Assembly: GCF_000002875.2 (NCBI RefSeq) | Contig: NC_009406.2 | Coordinates: 475,785-539,784 of the forward strand | Length of the DNA stretch: 64,000 nucleotides | Direction of reading: 5' to 3' | DNA from: Leishmania infantum JPCM5 | Taxonomy: Eukaryota > Euglenozoa > Kinetoplastea > Trypanosomatida > Trypanosomatidae | Shown: in pieces, positions 20,499 to 30,632 of the stretch | Layout: each line of letters starts with the position of its first letter | Position numbering within the stretch: position 1 is the first letter of the stretch | The notes under the pieces: generated by a model | Databases searched by the model: none | The model's input: only the letters and a program-made list of their open reading frames with translations | What the model was told of the DNA's origin: nothing | Position numbers and translations under genes: made by a program

Positions 20499-23400
20499 TC
20501 AGTACAGCGGGGTCTCGTCGCGAGAGCGCTGGGGGTAAAAGGTCTGCTCCTCATCCATCACCGGAAGCCTCGTTGCACTCGCTGCTGCCTCGCCACCATC
20601 GTCACTGATGTCGTCCTCGTCTAGAGCAAGGGAATGGCTCCATAGTCGGCTCATTTCATGCAATAGGTGCCCGGCCTTCTCCGAGGCGGCGACGGCCTGC
20701 CTCACACGGGCCTCGACCTCGCCCATGGCACCTGCGACGCCCTCCGCGTGATGAACCGCCGCCTCCCACGCCTCCTTCTCCGCCTTGTGCGCTGTCTCCT
20801 TCGCCTGTAGCTCCAGCTCGAGCAGCGTACAGCGGAACTGCAGCAGCTGATGCTCGTCGGCAGTGCTGTGGTCCCCTCCCTCCGCCGCGCCGCCACGGAG
20901 CTCCCTAATCTGGTTCTGGACATGGCGGCGCTGGCGCGCCAGCGTGCGCGGCGTCAGCGTTGTCGTGATGGTAGAAATGAGGGGGGTGCAAACGAAAGTG
21001 TTGGCACTCATCAGGCTCGTCGATGCGCTAATGGAAGTGTTTCGCGCCCCCGCGTGCTCCACAGATGCAGGTGCCACTGTCAGCGCCGTAAAGGCAGAGA
21101 CGCCGTCACTGCTGTCTTCACGACTGAGTCTCTGTGAAGACGCTGGCCCGCGCGAGGCCACGGTCGCCGTGCCTGCATTCTCCATCGCGTCTGGAATGGG
21201 CAACGGCGTGAGCGTGGGAGGGGCGGTAGCGGCCTGCGAGAGGGCGCGTTGCGGCAGAGAAGGTATGCCCGCCTCGCGCAATGCCAACCTCGCAGCAACG
21301 CAGACCTCCGGAGAGCAGCCGCCCACTGCACCGTTTCTCTCCACGTCTGCTGCCGTGCGCATGGGGGACGGCTCTGCAGACAGTGGCACGGCGGAAAATG
21401 AATAGGCGCTGCGGCCCCACGGGGGCTCGGCCTCGCGACCGCACTCACATCCGACAGCAGTTGTCGGAGCCCGCACAGGCGTCCACGAAGTCGACTCCGC
21501 AGTTAGCGACGACGCGCCTGGCGACAAAGGCGGGTACATGGAGGAGGACGCGCTCATGGAGCGCCATGCCAGCACACGGGGACGCTCCACCGAAGGCCTG
21601 CCAGACGCCGCAGCGAGCGCATCGATTACCATGATACTCCTGTCTGTCTCATTGTGCTCTGTGAACGACGCAAAGGCGCTGCTTGGTGGTAGAGCGGAGG
21701 CGTGGCCGGACGGGCAACGCAGGCTCTCGCTGCCATTAGACCCAACAGCGATGGGGTCGGAGATGGGATTGACGCTGCCGGTGCCCCCCTCGATGTAATC
21801 ACCGCAGTTCTCCTTCGCCTGCGGGTGCAGTGCGGCCGCTAGCGCCTCGGCGCGCAGCTCTGACTCCTCCAGTGCCGATTCAAACTCCTCCGCTCTTCGC
21901 ATGGCAGCGCGTTCGGCAGCGCGAGCCACCACCAACATTCCCACTAACTGCTCCACGTCTTCCGTGGCTTTGCGATAGTCGCGCTCTAGCACTGACTGTT
22001 CCTGCAGAAGTCTGGCGTAGCGCTGCAGGTAGCGCTGCTGGGATGAAGCAAGCTGACTGGTTCGCCGGTCAAGCCGCAGCTGTAGCTGGTACTTTTCTGA
22101 GTGCAGCACGTGCGTATGCTGCTCCAGGAGATGAACATAAGCCTCCAGCTCATGCGTGTAGGCGGTGCCAAACGCGGCAGCAGTGTCGCCATCAGCAGCA
22201 GAGCTCGTGTGCGCACCTCTGTCGTCGCCATCCGGTGCCGCAGGCCTCTCCGGGCTCAATTCTGCGAGATGAAAAAGGCGTGATTTGCCGCTTATATCGT
22301 CATTACACGGTCGCTCCGCAGCGGTGTGCTCCCGGCAGCTCTTCTCTGCAGCTCCGCTAACCGCCACGCCCGCGGTATCGGCAGGTTGTGACTGATGCCG
22401 GAGAGCAGAAGCCGAAGACGATCCACGGCCACGAAGCTCCTGCAAGTCTTTTGCCAGCGCTGCTGCTCTGGCCTGCGTGACGCTCAGCTGCGCTTGCAGG
22501 AGTCGCTGCTCCTCGCACACTTGCCGCACCCACACCTCCGCGTCTTGCTGAAGAGCAGCACGCAGCCCGTCCTTCCAGCCCTCCTGCGCCTGCAGCTGCA
22601 GAATACGCGCCATGCCGCAAGAGCTGCTCACGATAGACGATGGGGGCAGGGAGGAAGAGAACGCTGAGGCACGCAACTGCTGCGCATCTGCAAGCCTGCG
22701 CCGCCGCTCATCGTGTGTTGTCGGCGATACAGCGCTCACGTCGGCTACCGTGGAGGTGACGAGGTGGCCGCCATTGGCGCACTCTAGCAGCTCTCGGGCC
22801 GGGAGAGGTGCGTTGGATTGCGCCGTTGGGAGGTCGTCATCCCTTTCTCCGACAACATCACCGGACGTAGATGCCGCCCTGCGTGTACCTCCCTCCCATG
22901 TTCGTCGGCCGCCCTCTTCTGCGGCGACGGTAGACACTGACGTGATGAGCACTGATGGGGTGCCAGATGATGCGCATAACACTATCGGCGGAGAGCAGTT
23001 GCTGGTGTCTTGGACGGCCTCAGCAACCTGGCTCCCGCTGTGACCTCGCACTGGTGTAGCCTGCGGCAAATGCCGCAGGCGTGACGGTGATGGCGACGAC
23101 GACGATGGCGGCTCTCGGGAAGCAGCGTTGCTGCCTTCACGCGGGTGCTGCGGCAGGAGCACTACTGCTGAAGGCGATGGCGCAGAAGAGCGGGAAGCGA
23201 TGGGGAGGGGGGTTGGCGGGGGTGGGGCGACTGGCTGCAGCGGTACCGCTGCTGCTGGGGATCGGAGGGTGGACGAAGGCATCCAAGGCTCCCGCAGATG
23301 TGTGCGAGTCGACTCGTCATCTCCACGCCCCACCGCCTCTGTCTCATTCACGTGGTATGTCCTCGCTTCTGCTTTGACTGGCACCGTGGCGGCCCGAGGC

Positions 23401-23927
23401 GGCGCCGCCGCCGGCATCTGCACAACAGGAGATGCAGAAGCCGAGTGCTGACCATGGGCCGCCGCATCGCACGACAGCTCCTCCGTGCTCCCGCCCTTAT
23501 TGTTCACCATATGTGCGTCGTCGACGGTTTGTGGAGTGGGCCCAAACGACTCTGGTTGCAATGCTGAGGGATTAGTTAGACTTCGGCCTTCGAGACGCCC
23601 CTCTGACGCGGGTGCACGCACGACGGCAGCCCTGGGGCGGCGCATGACATCGCCGCGGGCGAGTGGAGACACTGAGGTGGTGTTGGGAGAGGAGGGGCGG
23701 CGCGCAGATGCGTCAGACGCCGATGCACGGAGCGAAATGCTTTGATTGGCAATCGACGTGTCTACGCTGAAAGGAGTTTGCCCCCAACGGCGAAGCTGCG
23801 GAGCACTTGGACAGGCGCGGCGTATGCGACCACTTGCATTCAGCTCACGCGTCTGCACCATCTCCACGCTACGTTTGTGACCGCAACTGCCATGGCTCAT
23901 GCTGCTGTCACTTGTGGATCCGACCAT
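20499..23927 (-). CDS. Coiled-coil protein, 1142 residues, neighbour of FAZ-like genes
   Basis: This is an unrecognised large protein starting at an ATG at 23927. The first ~450 residues are Ser/Pro/Ala-rich and probably disordered. Coiled-coil segments follow at roughly 465-530, 595-705 and 985-1100. The second contains the run ATEDVEQLVGMLVVARAAER, which resembles TDMLERLEEFVNLLEAARAAER in the giant gene just upstream in transcription order and ECTDSLERLEELAALL in the gene before that. This shared motif and the adjacency suggest three related cytoskeletal proteins. The C-terminus has an acidic patch (LDEDDISDDGGE) and ends RSRDETPLY. No membrane segments or enzymatic motifs were seen. A flagellum attachment zone or cytoskeletal role is inferred only from the neighbours. 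Confidence 0.75.
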   Translation of the reverse strand: MVGSTSDSSMSHGSCGHKRSVEMVQTRELNASGRIRRACPSAPQLRRWGQTPFSVDTSIANQSISLRASASDASARRPSSPNTTSVSPLARGDVMRRPRAAVVRAPASEGRLEGRSLTNPSALQPESFGPTPQTVDDAHMVNNKGGSTEELSCDAAAHGQHSASASPVVQMPAAAPPRAATVPVKAEARTYHVNETEAVGRGDDESTRTHLREPWMPSSTLRSPAAAVPLQPVAPPPPTPLPIASRSSAPSPSAVVLLPQHPREGSNAASREPPSSSSPSPSRLRHLPQATPVRGHSGSQVAEAVQDTSNCSPPIVLCASSGTPSVLITSVSTVAAEEGGRRTWEGGTRRAASTSGDVVGERDDDLPTAQSNAPLPARELLECANGGHLVTSTVADVSAVSPTTHDERRRRLADAQQLRASAFSSSLPPSSIVSSSCGMARILQLQAQEGWKDGLRAALQQDAEVWVRQVCEEQRLLQAQLSVTQARAAALAKDLQELRGRGSSSASALRHQSQPADTAGVAVSGAAEKSCREHTAAERPCNDDISGKSRLFHLAELSPERPAAPDGDDRGAHTSSAADGDTAAAFGTAYTHELEAYVHLLEQHTHVLHSEKYQLQLRLDRRTSQLASSQQRYLQRYARLLQEQSVLERDYRKATEDVEQLVGMLVVARAAERAAMRRAEEFESALEESELRAEALAAALHPQAKENCGDYIEGGTGSVNPISDPIAVGSNGSESLRCPSGHASALPPSSAFASFTEHNETDRSIMVIDALAAASGRPSVERPRVLAWRSMSASSSMYPPLSPGASSLTAESTSWTPVRAPTTAVGCECGREAEPPWGRSAYSFSAVPLSAEPSPMRTAADVERNGAVGGCSPEVCVAARLALREAGIPSLPQRALSQAATAPPTLTPLPIPDAMENAGTATVASRGPASSQRLSREDSSDGVSAFTALTVAPASVEHAGARNTSISASTSLMSANTFVCTPLISTITTTLTPRTLARQRRHVQNQIRELRGGAAEGGDHSTADEHQLLQFRCTLLELELQAKETAHKAEKEAWEAAVHHAEGVAGAMGEVEARVRQAVAASEKAGHLLHEMSRLWSHSLALDEDDISDDGGEAAASATRLPVMDEEQTFYPQRSRDETPLY

Positions 23928-24022
23928 ACTAGCTGGTGTCTAGAGCTGACGATCTTCTGCTGCAAGGGAGGTGGCGTTGCTGTTCAAGTGTGCGCGCGCT
24001 CACGAGACTTGCGAGCACGCGT

Positions 24023-24060
<38 letters not shown>

Positions 24061-25108
24061 AGTTTTCTATGCATACCATGGGGAAGGGGAGGGGCTAGGG
24101 CTGAAAACACTCAGTAGATGTACAAGCAGGGGGAAGGGGGGAAGGGGCAAGGAATTGTCGTCGCGCCTCCTCCCTCCTGCGGGTGTCGGCGCTTTTCCTA
24201 TTTCGTTGCGCGTGTTGGTTGTCTCTTCCTTTCCCTCTCGCGTGCCTAAGTTTTGATGTTCTTGTTTGTGCTTTTTGATCTAACCCATGCGTCCCCGCCA
24301 CGCATGGGAGATGGTGCAGATTCCGTGTGAGTAACTGCTTATGCATGCATACATACATGTGTATGTGTGTGTGCAGGGAAAAGAAGGGGAGATGATTGAG
24401 CGAGTGAAAAAAGTTGTGCACACAAACAACCACAGGTATAGCCGCACACCCCCTTGAAGGCCATGAAGAAGCGCGCTGCTCGCACGCGCCTGCATGGCGG
24501 GAGAAGCCGGATCCTAAGATCACATGCTCAGAGTGCGAGGGAGGGAGATGGTGAAGAGGAAGGCAAGAAGGTGCGCATCGCCGTTCGCAGGCGGGCCCAC
24601 ATCACCCTCATCCCTTCAACCAAGCAGGAGAGGCTTCACCTATAGCAAATGTATAGGCAATCGCAGAGAGAAAGGAAGATGAAGAACCCTCGCACCCGCC
24701 ACACACTCTCAGCATCGCGCACGCTCAAGTCCGCCAAGAGCTAATGTTTTCCATTCATCACTGCGCTCATAGCAGTGTGCGCTTGCAGGTGATCGGCAGA
24801 ACCCAACGCAGACGCAAGCAGGCTCATGCAAGGAGCGGAAAAAGGAGGAAGGGGCGAAGGGGGGTGGGCAAGACAGCTGAAGAGAATGTCTGAGCGGGTG
24901 GCAGGTAATCGGACGGGCAAGCGTCCTCCTCACGCTCCAGCGTGGAGACCAGCACAGCGACAAGTACCGCGGTCCGACAACCTCCCGCCAAGAAAGGAGA
25001 GCAAAAAAACTATTGACCAGCGTGGGCACGTGTCGGTGCCCACGCACACACATGCGTATTCGCCTATATCGATCCAAAGAAAATGAGAACGTCGATAGAG
25101 TTTGAATG
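23928..25108. other. Intergenic spacer
   Basis: About 1.2 kb between the giant gene and the 1142-residue coiled-coil gene. It contains a (GT)n tract (about 24027-24053) and polypurine-rich stretches. A pyrimidine-rich minus-strand segment ending TTGCAG at about 23966 could be the splice acceptor of the downstream gene. No gene was seen. Confidence 0.55.
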
Positions 25109-27366
25109 CTAACGAAGAGGTGCGAAGGCGCCGCTGCTACCGCCACCCCAGAGAGCAGATCCACGGCCACCTACGGAGGGCTCACCGCTGCTGCGATTCG
25201 CGTTGCCGCCTTTGGCCAAAGCGCCGGTCCGCTCCTGTGCCGCCCGCAGCTCGGCAATCTCAAGTAGCAGCGCGCGGGCATTGTTGGCCGACGTCACACC
25301 ATCGCGCAGATGCAAGCTGAGCTCTTCCATGAGCTGACTGATGTGTTCATTCAGCAGCGCCAGCGCATCGCGGTAGCGCATACCCTTCGCTTCTAGCTCC
25401 TCCATAAGTGCCTCCTTTTCGCGCTTGAGTTGCTCCAACTGCTCCCTCAACCCTTCGGAGGTGGTGTCCCGGGCAGTACGCGACACGGGCTGAGAACGAC
25501 CGCCGCCATCATCGCCGTGGTCAGGCTCGCTCAGACTGTCGTCAATACTACTGCCACGCTGCGCACCGCTGTCTTCATCATGTGCAGCCCACGAAGGGGT
25601 ACCTGATACCCTGTCAGCCGCTCTTCCCTCGCGCTGCAGAAAAAGTCGCTGGTTCGCGGCCACCTCACGATCATATCGATCCTGAAGTGCACGCAGCTCG
25701 CGCTCGCAGTCGTCGCGAGAGTCTACAGCAGCCCTCTCTGCCGCCCGGGCCGCCTCCAGCAAGTTCACGAACTCCTCCAGCCTCTCCAGCATGTCGGTAC
25801 ACTCCATTGAAGTAAGCTCATGATCCTGCTCTACAGCTCTTAAACGCTCCTCGTACGAAACAACGAGCAGCCCTGTCCACGTCTCCGACAAGCACAGCGC
25901 TTCCTCCAACATTCGGCGCCACAGCTCCGCCCTCTGCGATTCCTCTGACGTGATCACTAGGATCACACCTTCCACATGGGCAACATCTGCCGCCACCGAC
26001 AGCGCGACACCTTCACGCGCATCACTTAAACCCCCCGCATCGCTCCTCACCAAATCACTGTCACCAACTGACTCGCACCTCTGCATCGCTCCGACAAGCA
26101 CTCCACAACGCCGTCGCGAAGCAGAAGTCTCCTCCTCCAAATCGCACAGTCGGCGATGTAACTCAGCGAGCTCCGTGTCTCGCTTGGCGAGGGTCGCAAG
26201 CGCCGCATCGGCTCCGCGCTTTGGTCCGTGGCGCACCCGGTACAGCTCCATCGTCAAGGGGTAGTCGTACTCCTGCAAGCGGCGGTCCATCTCCATCATG
26301 GTGGCATCAGCGTCGTGCTGTACTCTCACCGTCGCCAAAAGGCTCCCCATCCCAAACGCTATGTGCTCCACATCGCCGCGGGTGACGTGACATGCGTGGC
26401 TCACATCTGCGATGAAAGCCTCGCGAAGCGCCTCAGGGTGCTCCTGTACGACGACACTCCAGTCCTCTCCTGGCAACCTCACTGAATGCACTGTCACGAC
26501 AGCCTCACCATTGCCACTCTTCTTCCGGCGCTGATCGTAAAAGTTCAGCTCTTCAATCTCCTCCGCAGCTCTGCGCAGCTGCTCAGTCAGCTCAGCTATC
26601 TCAGCGTCCTTGCCAGAGTGCTTAATCGCAAGGTCTTCCAACGCCTCCCGACCCTTCCATACACTCGCTTCCCGAACACTCTCCACATCGAGGAGTTGCT
26701 GCTGCAGCTCAGCGCACTCGTCACCCAGCGCCTCTCGTCGAACCTGCGCCACGGCCAACTGCTCCCTCAGCAAACCAACGTCCCTCGTCGCTTCCTCCAC
26801 TTGCTTCTCCAGCAACCTACAAATTTCGCTACTGGCTGCCGCCTCTCGCATCGCTCCGCTCAGCAGCTCCTTCACACGCTCCATCTCGGCGTCCCTGTCG
26901 CACTGCTGCGCCTCCACGTCCCTCGCGCGCTCCTCCGCCTCACGCAGCTGCTCCCTCAGGTCAGCCACCTCGGCGTCCCTGTCGCACTGCTGCGCCTCCA
27001 CGTCCCTCGTGCGCTCCTCCGCCTCACGCAGCTGCTCCCTCAGGTCAGCGAGCTCGGCGTCCCTGTCGCACTGCTGCGCCTCCACGTCCCTCGCGCGCTC
27101 CTCCGCCTCACGCAGCTGCTCCCTCAGGTCAGCCACCTCGGCGTCCCTGTCGCACTGCTGCGCCTCCACGTCCCTCGCGCGCTCCTCCGCCTCACGCAGC
27201 TGCTCCCTCAGGTCAGCGAGCTCGGCATCCAGCGCCTCTCGACGAACCTGCGCGACGGCCAACTGCTCTCGGAGTTCCCGGATCTCCCTTGCAGCATCCT
27301 CTAGTTGATCCTCGAGCGCGCCGCGAATCTCCCCACTACATTCAGCCTCACTGATCGAGCTGCTGN
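25109..27366 (-). CDS. Giant FAZ-like coiled-coil protein, C-terminal part (partial at assembly gap)
   Basis: This open frame runs into the N block at 27366 and has no start of its own; I read it as the end of the gene beginning at 33911. From the gap it shows the 56-residue spacer module, four 28-residue repeats, and a diverged spacer (MERVKELLSGAMREA). Next comes one FAZ-type domain (26218-26515; GEDWSVVVQEHPEALREAF, then MELYRVRHGPK). A Cys-containing linker follows, then the ECTDMLERLEEFVNLLEAAR coiled coil and a final coiled coil ending GGGSSGAFAPLR. The 411 bases at 26171-26581 are, by eye, identical to 30633-31043 in the N-terminal part. The alternative is a separate tandem paralogue. 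About 752 residues are visible. A role in the flagellum attachment zone is inferred. Confidence 0.75.
26171..26581 (-). repeat. 411-bp duplicated module encoding a FAZ-type domain, copy c
   Basis: This block matches 30633-31043 base for base by eye at a constant offset of 4462. It encodes the whole FAZ-type domain plus the helix EEIEELNFYDQRRKKSGNG. Sequence on either side diverges sharply. Confidence 0.8.
26886..27230 (-). repeat. Array of four 84-bp (28-residue) repeats
   Basis: Four units with the core LREQLREAEERARDVEAQQ lie at the gap-proximal end of the C-terminal part. They vary only at Ala/Thr and Val/Leu positions and are otherwise nearly identical at the DNA level. Confidence 0.9.
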
Positions 27367-27466
27367 NNNNNNNNNNNNNNNNNNNNNNNNNNNNNNNNNN
27401 NNNNNNNNNNNNNNNNNNNNNNNNNNNNNNNNNNNNNNNNNNNNNNNNNNNNNNNNNNNNNNNNNN
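27367..27466. other. Assembly gap (N block)
   Basis: A run of 100 N, the usual placeholder for unknown length. It interrupts the spacer module of the giant repeat gene, just where a further stretch of 84-bp repeats would be expected. Confidence 0.98.
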
Positions 27467-27839
27467 AGGGTATCAAGGACGATGCTGCCAAAAAGGTGGA
27501 GTACGACGCTGCGAAAGCTGTCGTGGATGAGGTGGCGGCAGAGGTAAACGCGATCGAGCGAAAGCTGGCGGAGTTGACCGGGAAGGCTCTCGAGAGCGCT
27601 GCCGCTCCTGAACCGGCCCCTGCCGCATCCCCTTCTTCACCGATTTCTTTGACATCGGCAACCGTGACGGCAACGGGTAAGGAGGCGGCAAAGGAATCCC
27701 AGATGCGTTTTGTGGGTCAAAGTGGCGACGAGGCCCGTTCCGCTGTGAAGACGCAGCGCGAGTTGAAGAAGAAGCGCGATGCACTGCGCAAGGTGCAGAA
27801 GAAAATGAGGTCGTGTGGGAGTGACGCCGAGGCCGCCGG
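27467..27839 (+). other. Orphan plus-strand coding fragment, probably misassembled
   Basis: This 373-base piece between the gap and the repeat array reads open on the plus strand from the gap edge (GIKDDAAKKVEYDAAKAVVD, then Lys/Glu/Ala-rich, ending near ELKKKRDALRKVQKKM). It looks like a helical coding fragment of another gene. It then runs into the antisense of the repeat array at about 27840. It is the only plausible plus-strand coding sequence in the window. It breaks the giant gene's frame, giving an artificial stop at 27717. I infer a contig-end misjoin. I do not recognise the protein. Confidence 0.65.
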
Positions 27840-30632
27840 CTGCTCCCTCAGGTCAGCCACCTCGGCGTCCCTGTCGCACTGCTGCGCCTCCACGTCCCTC
27901 GCGCGCTCCTCCGCCTCACGCAGCTGCTCCCTCAGGTCAGCCACCTCGGCGTCCCTGTCGCACTGCTGCGCCTCCACGTCCCTCGCGCGCTCCTCCGCCT
28001 CACGCAGCTGCTCCCTCAGGTCAGCCACCTCGGCGTCCCTGTCGCACTGCTGCGCCTCCACGTCCCTCGCGCGCTCCTCCGCCTCACGCAGCTGCTCCCT
28101 CAGGTCAGCCACCTCGGCGTCCCTGTCGCACTGCTGCGCCTCCACGTCCCTCGTGCGCTCCTCCGCCTCACGCAGCTGCTCCCTCAGGTCAGCGAGCTCG
28201 GCGTCCCTGTCGCACTGCTGCGCCTCCACGTCCCTCGCGCGCTCCTCCGCCTCACGCAGCTGCTCCCTCAGGTCAGCGAGCTCGGCGTCCCTGTCGCACT
28301 GCTGCGCCTCCACGTCCCTCGTGCGCTCCTCCGCCTCACGCAGCTGCTCCCTCAGGTCAGCGAGCTCGGCGTCCCTGTCGCACTGCTGCGCCTCCACGTC
28401 CCTCGTGCGCTCCTCCGCCTCACGCAGCTGCTCCCTCAGGTCAGCCACCTCGGCGTCCCTGTCGCACTGCTGCGCCTCCACGTCCCTCGCGCGCTCCTCC
28501 GCCTCACGCAGCTGCTCCCTCAGGTCAGCCACCTCGGCGTCCCTGTCGCACTGCTGCGCCTCCACGTCCCTCGCGCGCTCCTCCGCCTCACGCAGCTGCT
28601 CCCTCAGGTCAGCCACCTCGGCGTCCCTGTCGCACTGCTGCGCCTCCACGTCCCTCGTGCGCTCCTCCGCCTCACGCAGCTGCTCCCTCAGGTCAGCGAG
28701 CTCGGCGTCCCTGTCGCACTGCTGCGCCTCCACGTCCCTCGTGCGCTCCTCCGCCTCACGCAGCTGCTCCCTCAGGTCAGCCACCTCGGCGTCCCTGTCG
28801 CACTGCTGCGCCTCCACGTCCCTCGCGCGCTCCTCCGCCTCACGCAGCTGCTCCCTCAGGTCAGCGAGCTCGGCATCCAGCGCCTCTCGACGAACCTGCG
28901 CGACGGCCAACTGCTCTCGGAGTTCCCGGATCTCCCTTGCAGCATCCTCTAGTTGATCCTCGAGCGCGCCGCGAATCTCCCCACTACATTCAGCCTCTCT
29001 CATCGAGCTGCTGAGCAGCTCCTTCACACGCTCCAGCTCGGCGTCCCTGTCGCACTGCTGCGCCTCCACGTCCCTCGCGCGCTCCTCCGCCTCACGCAGC
29101 TGCTCCCTCAGGTCAGCCACCTCGGCGTCCCTGTCGCACTGCTGCGCCTCCACGTCCCTCGCGCGCTCCTCCGCCTCACGCAGCTGCTCCCTCAGGTCAG
29201 CCACCTCGGCGTCCCTGTCGCACTGCTGCGCCTCCACGTCCCTCGCGCGCTCCTCCGCCTCACGCAGCTGCTCCCTCAGGTCAGCCACCTCGGCGTCCCT
29301 GTCGCACTGCTGCGCCTCCACGTCCCTCGCGCGCTCCTCCGCCTCACGCAGCTGCTCCCTCAGGTCAGCCACCTCGGCGTCCCTGTCGCACTGCTGCGCC
29401 TCCACGTCCCTCGTGCGCTCCTCCGCCTCACGCAGCTGCTCCCTCAGGTCAGCGAGCTCGGCGTCCCTGTCGCACTGCTGCGCCTCCACGTCCCTCGCGC
29501 GCTCCTCCGCCTCACGCAGCTGCTCCCTCAGGTCAGCGAGCTCGGCGTCCCTGTCGCACTGCTGCGCCTCCACGTCCCTCGTGCGCTCCTCCGCCTCACG
29601 CAGCTGCTCCCTCAGGTCAGCGAGCTCGGCGTCCCTGTCGCACTGCTGCGCCTCCACGTCCCTCGTGCGCTCCTCCGCCTCACGCAGCTGCTCCCTCAGG
29701 TCAGCCACCTCGGCGTCCCTGTCGCACTGCTGCGCCTCCACGTCCCTCGCGCGCTCCTCCGCCTCACGCAGCTGCTCCCTCAGGTCAGCCACCTCGGCGT
29801 CCCTGTCGCACTGCTGCGCCTCCACGTCCCTCGCGCGCTCCTCCGCCTCACGCAGCTGCTCCCTCAGGTCAGCCACCTCGGCGTCCCTGTCGCACTGCTG
29901 CGCCTCCACGTCCCTCGTGCGCTCCTCCGCCTCACGCAGCTGCTCCCTCAGGTCAGCGAGCTCGGCGTCCCTGTCGCACTGCTGCGCCTCCACGTCCCTC
30001 GCGCGCTCCTCCGCCTCACGCAGCTGCTCCCTCAGGTCAGCGAGCTCGGCGTCCCTGTCGCACTGCTGCGCCTCCACGTCCCTCGTGCGCTCCTCCGCCT
30101 CACGCAGCTGCTCCCTCAGGTCAGCCACCTCGGCGTCCCTGTCGCACTGCTGCGCCTCCACGTCCCTCGCGCGCTCCTCCGCCTCACGCAGCTGCTCCCT
30201 CAGGTCAGCCACCTCGGCGTCCCTGTCGCACTGCTGCGCCTCCACGTCCCTCGCGCGCTCCTCCGCCTCACGCAGCTGCTCCCTCAGGTCAGCGAGCTCG
30301 GCATCCAGCGCCTCTCGACGAACCTGCGCGACGGCCAACTGCTCTCGGAGTTCCCGGATCTCCCTTGCAGCATCCTCTAGTTGATCCTCGAGCGCGCCGC
30401 GAATCTCCCCACTACATTCAGCCTCTCTCATCGAGCTGCTGAGCAGCTCCTTCACACGCTCGAGCTCGGCGTCCCTGTCGTACTGCTGCGCCTCCACGTC
30501 CCTCGTGCGCTCCTCCGCCTCACGCAGCTGCTCCCTCAGGTCAGCCACCTCGGCGTCCCTGTCGCACTGCTGCGCCTCCACGTCCCTCGCGCGCTCCTCC
30601 GCCTCACGCAGCTGCTCCCTCAGGTCAGCGAT
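27840..30632 (-). repeat. 84-bp tandem repeat arrays in higher-order organisation
   Basis: Reading the coding strand there are 2 units, a 168-bp spacer, 15 units, a second spacer, then 12 full units and a partial one that stops at the misjoin. The two spacers (about 28869-29036 and 30297-30464) lie 1428 bases apart, exactly 17 x 84. Each unit encodes 28 residues, four heptads of coiled coil. Units differ almost only at Ala/Thr and Val/Leu. Confidence 0.95.

Noticed and set aside
19709..20554. 281-residue minus-strand open frame downstream of the coiled-coil gene
   Set aside because: It overlaps the 3' end of a well-supported gene in another frame, covers the hairpin and simple-sequence DNA, and shows no recognisable domain.
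24064..24071. Exact CATAGAAA octamer (coding strand) upstream of the 1142-residue coiled-coil gene
   Set aside because: A degenerate 8-mer is expected several times by chance in 64 kb, and only one copy is near this gene.
27815..30384. Long open frames on the plus strand across the repeat arrays
   Set aside because: The unit is 84 bases, a multiple of three, so any frame open in one unit stays open throughout. Only the minus-strand frame continues into non-repeat domains.
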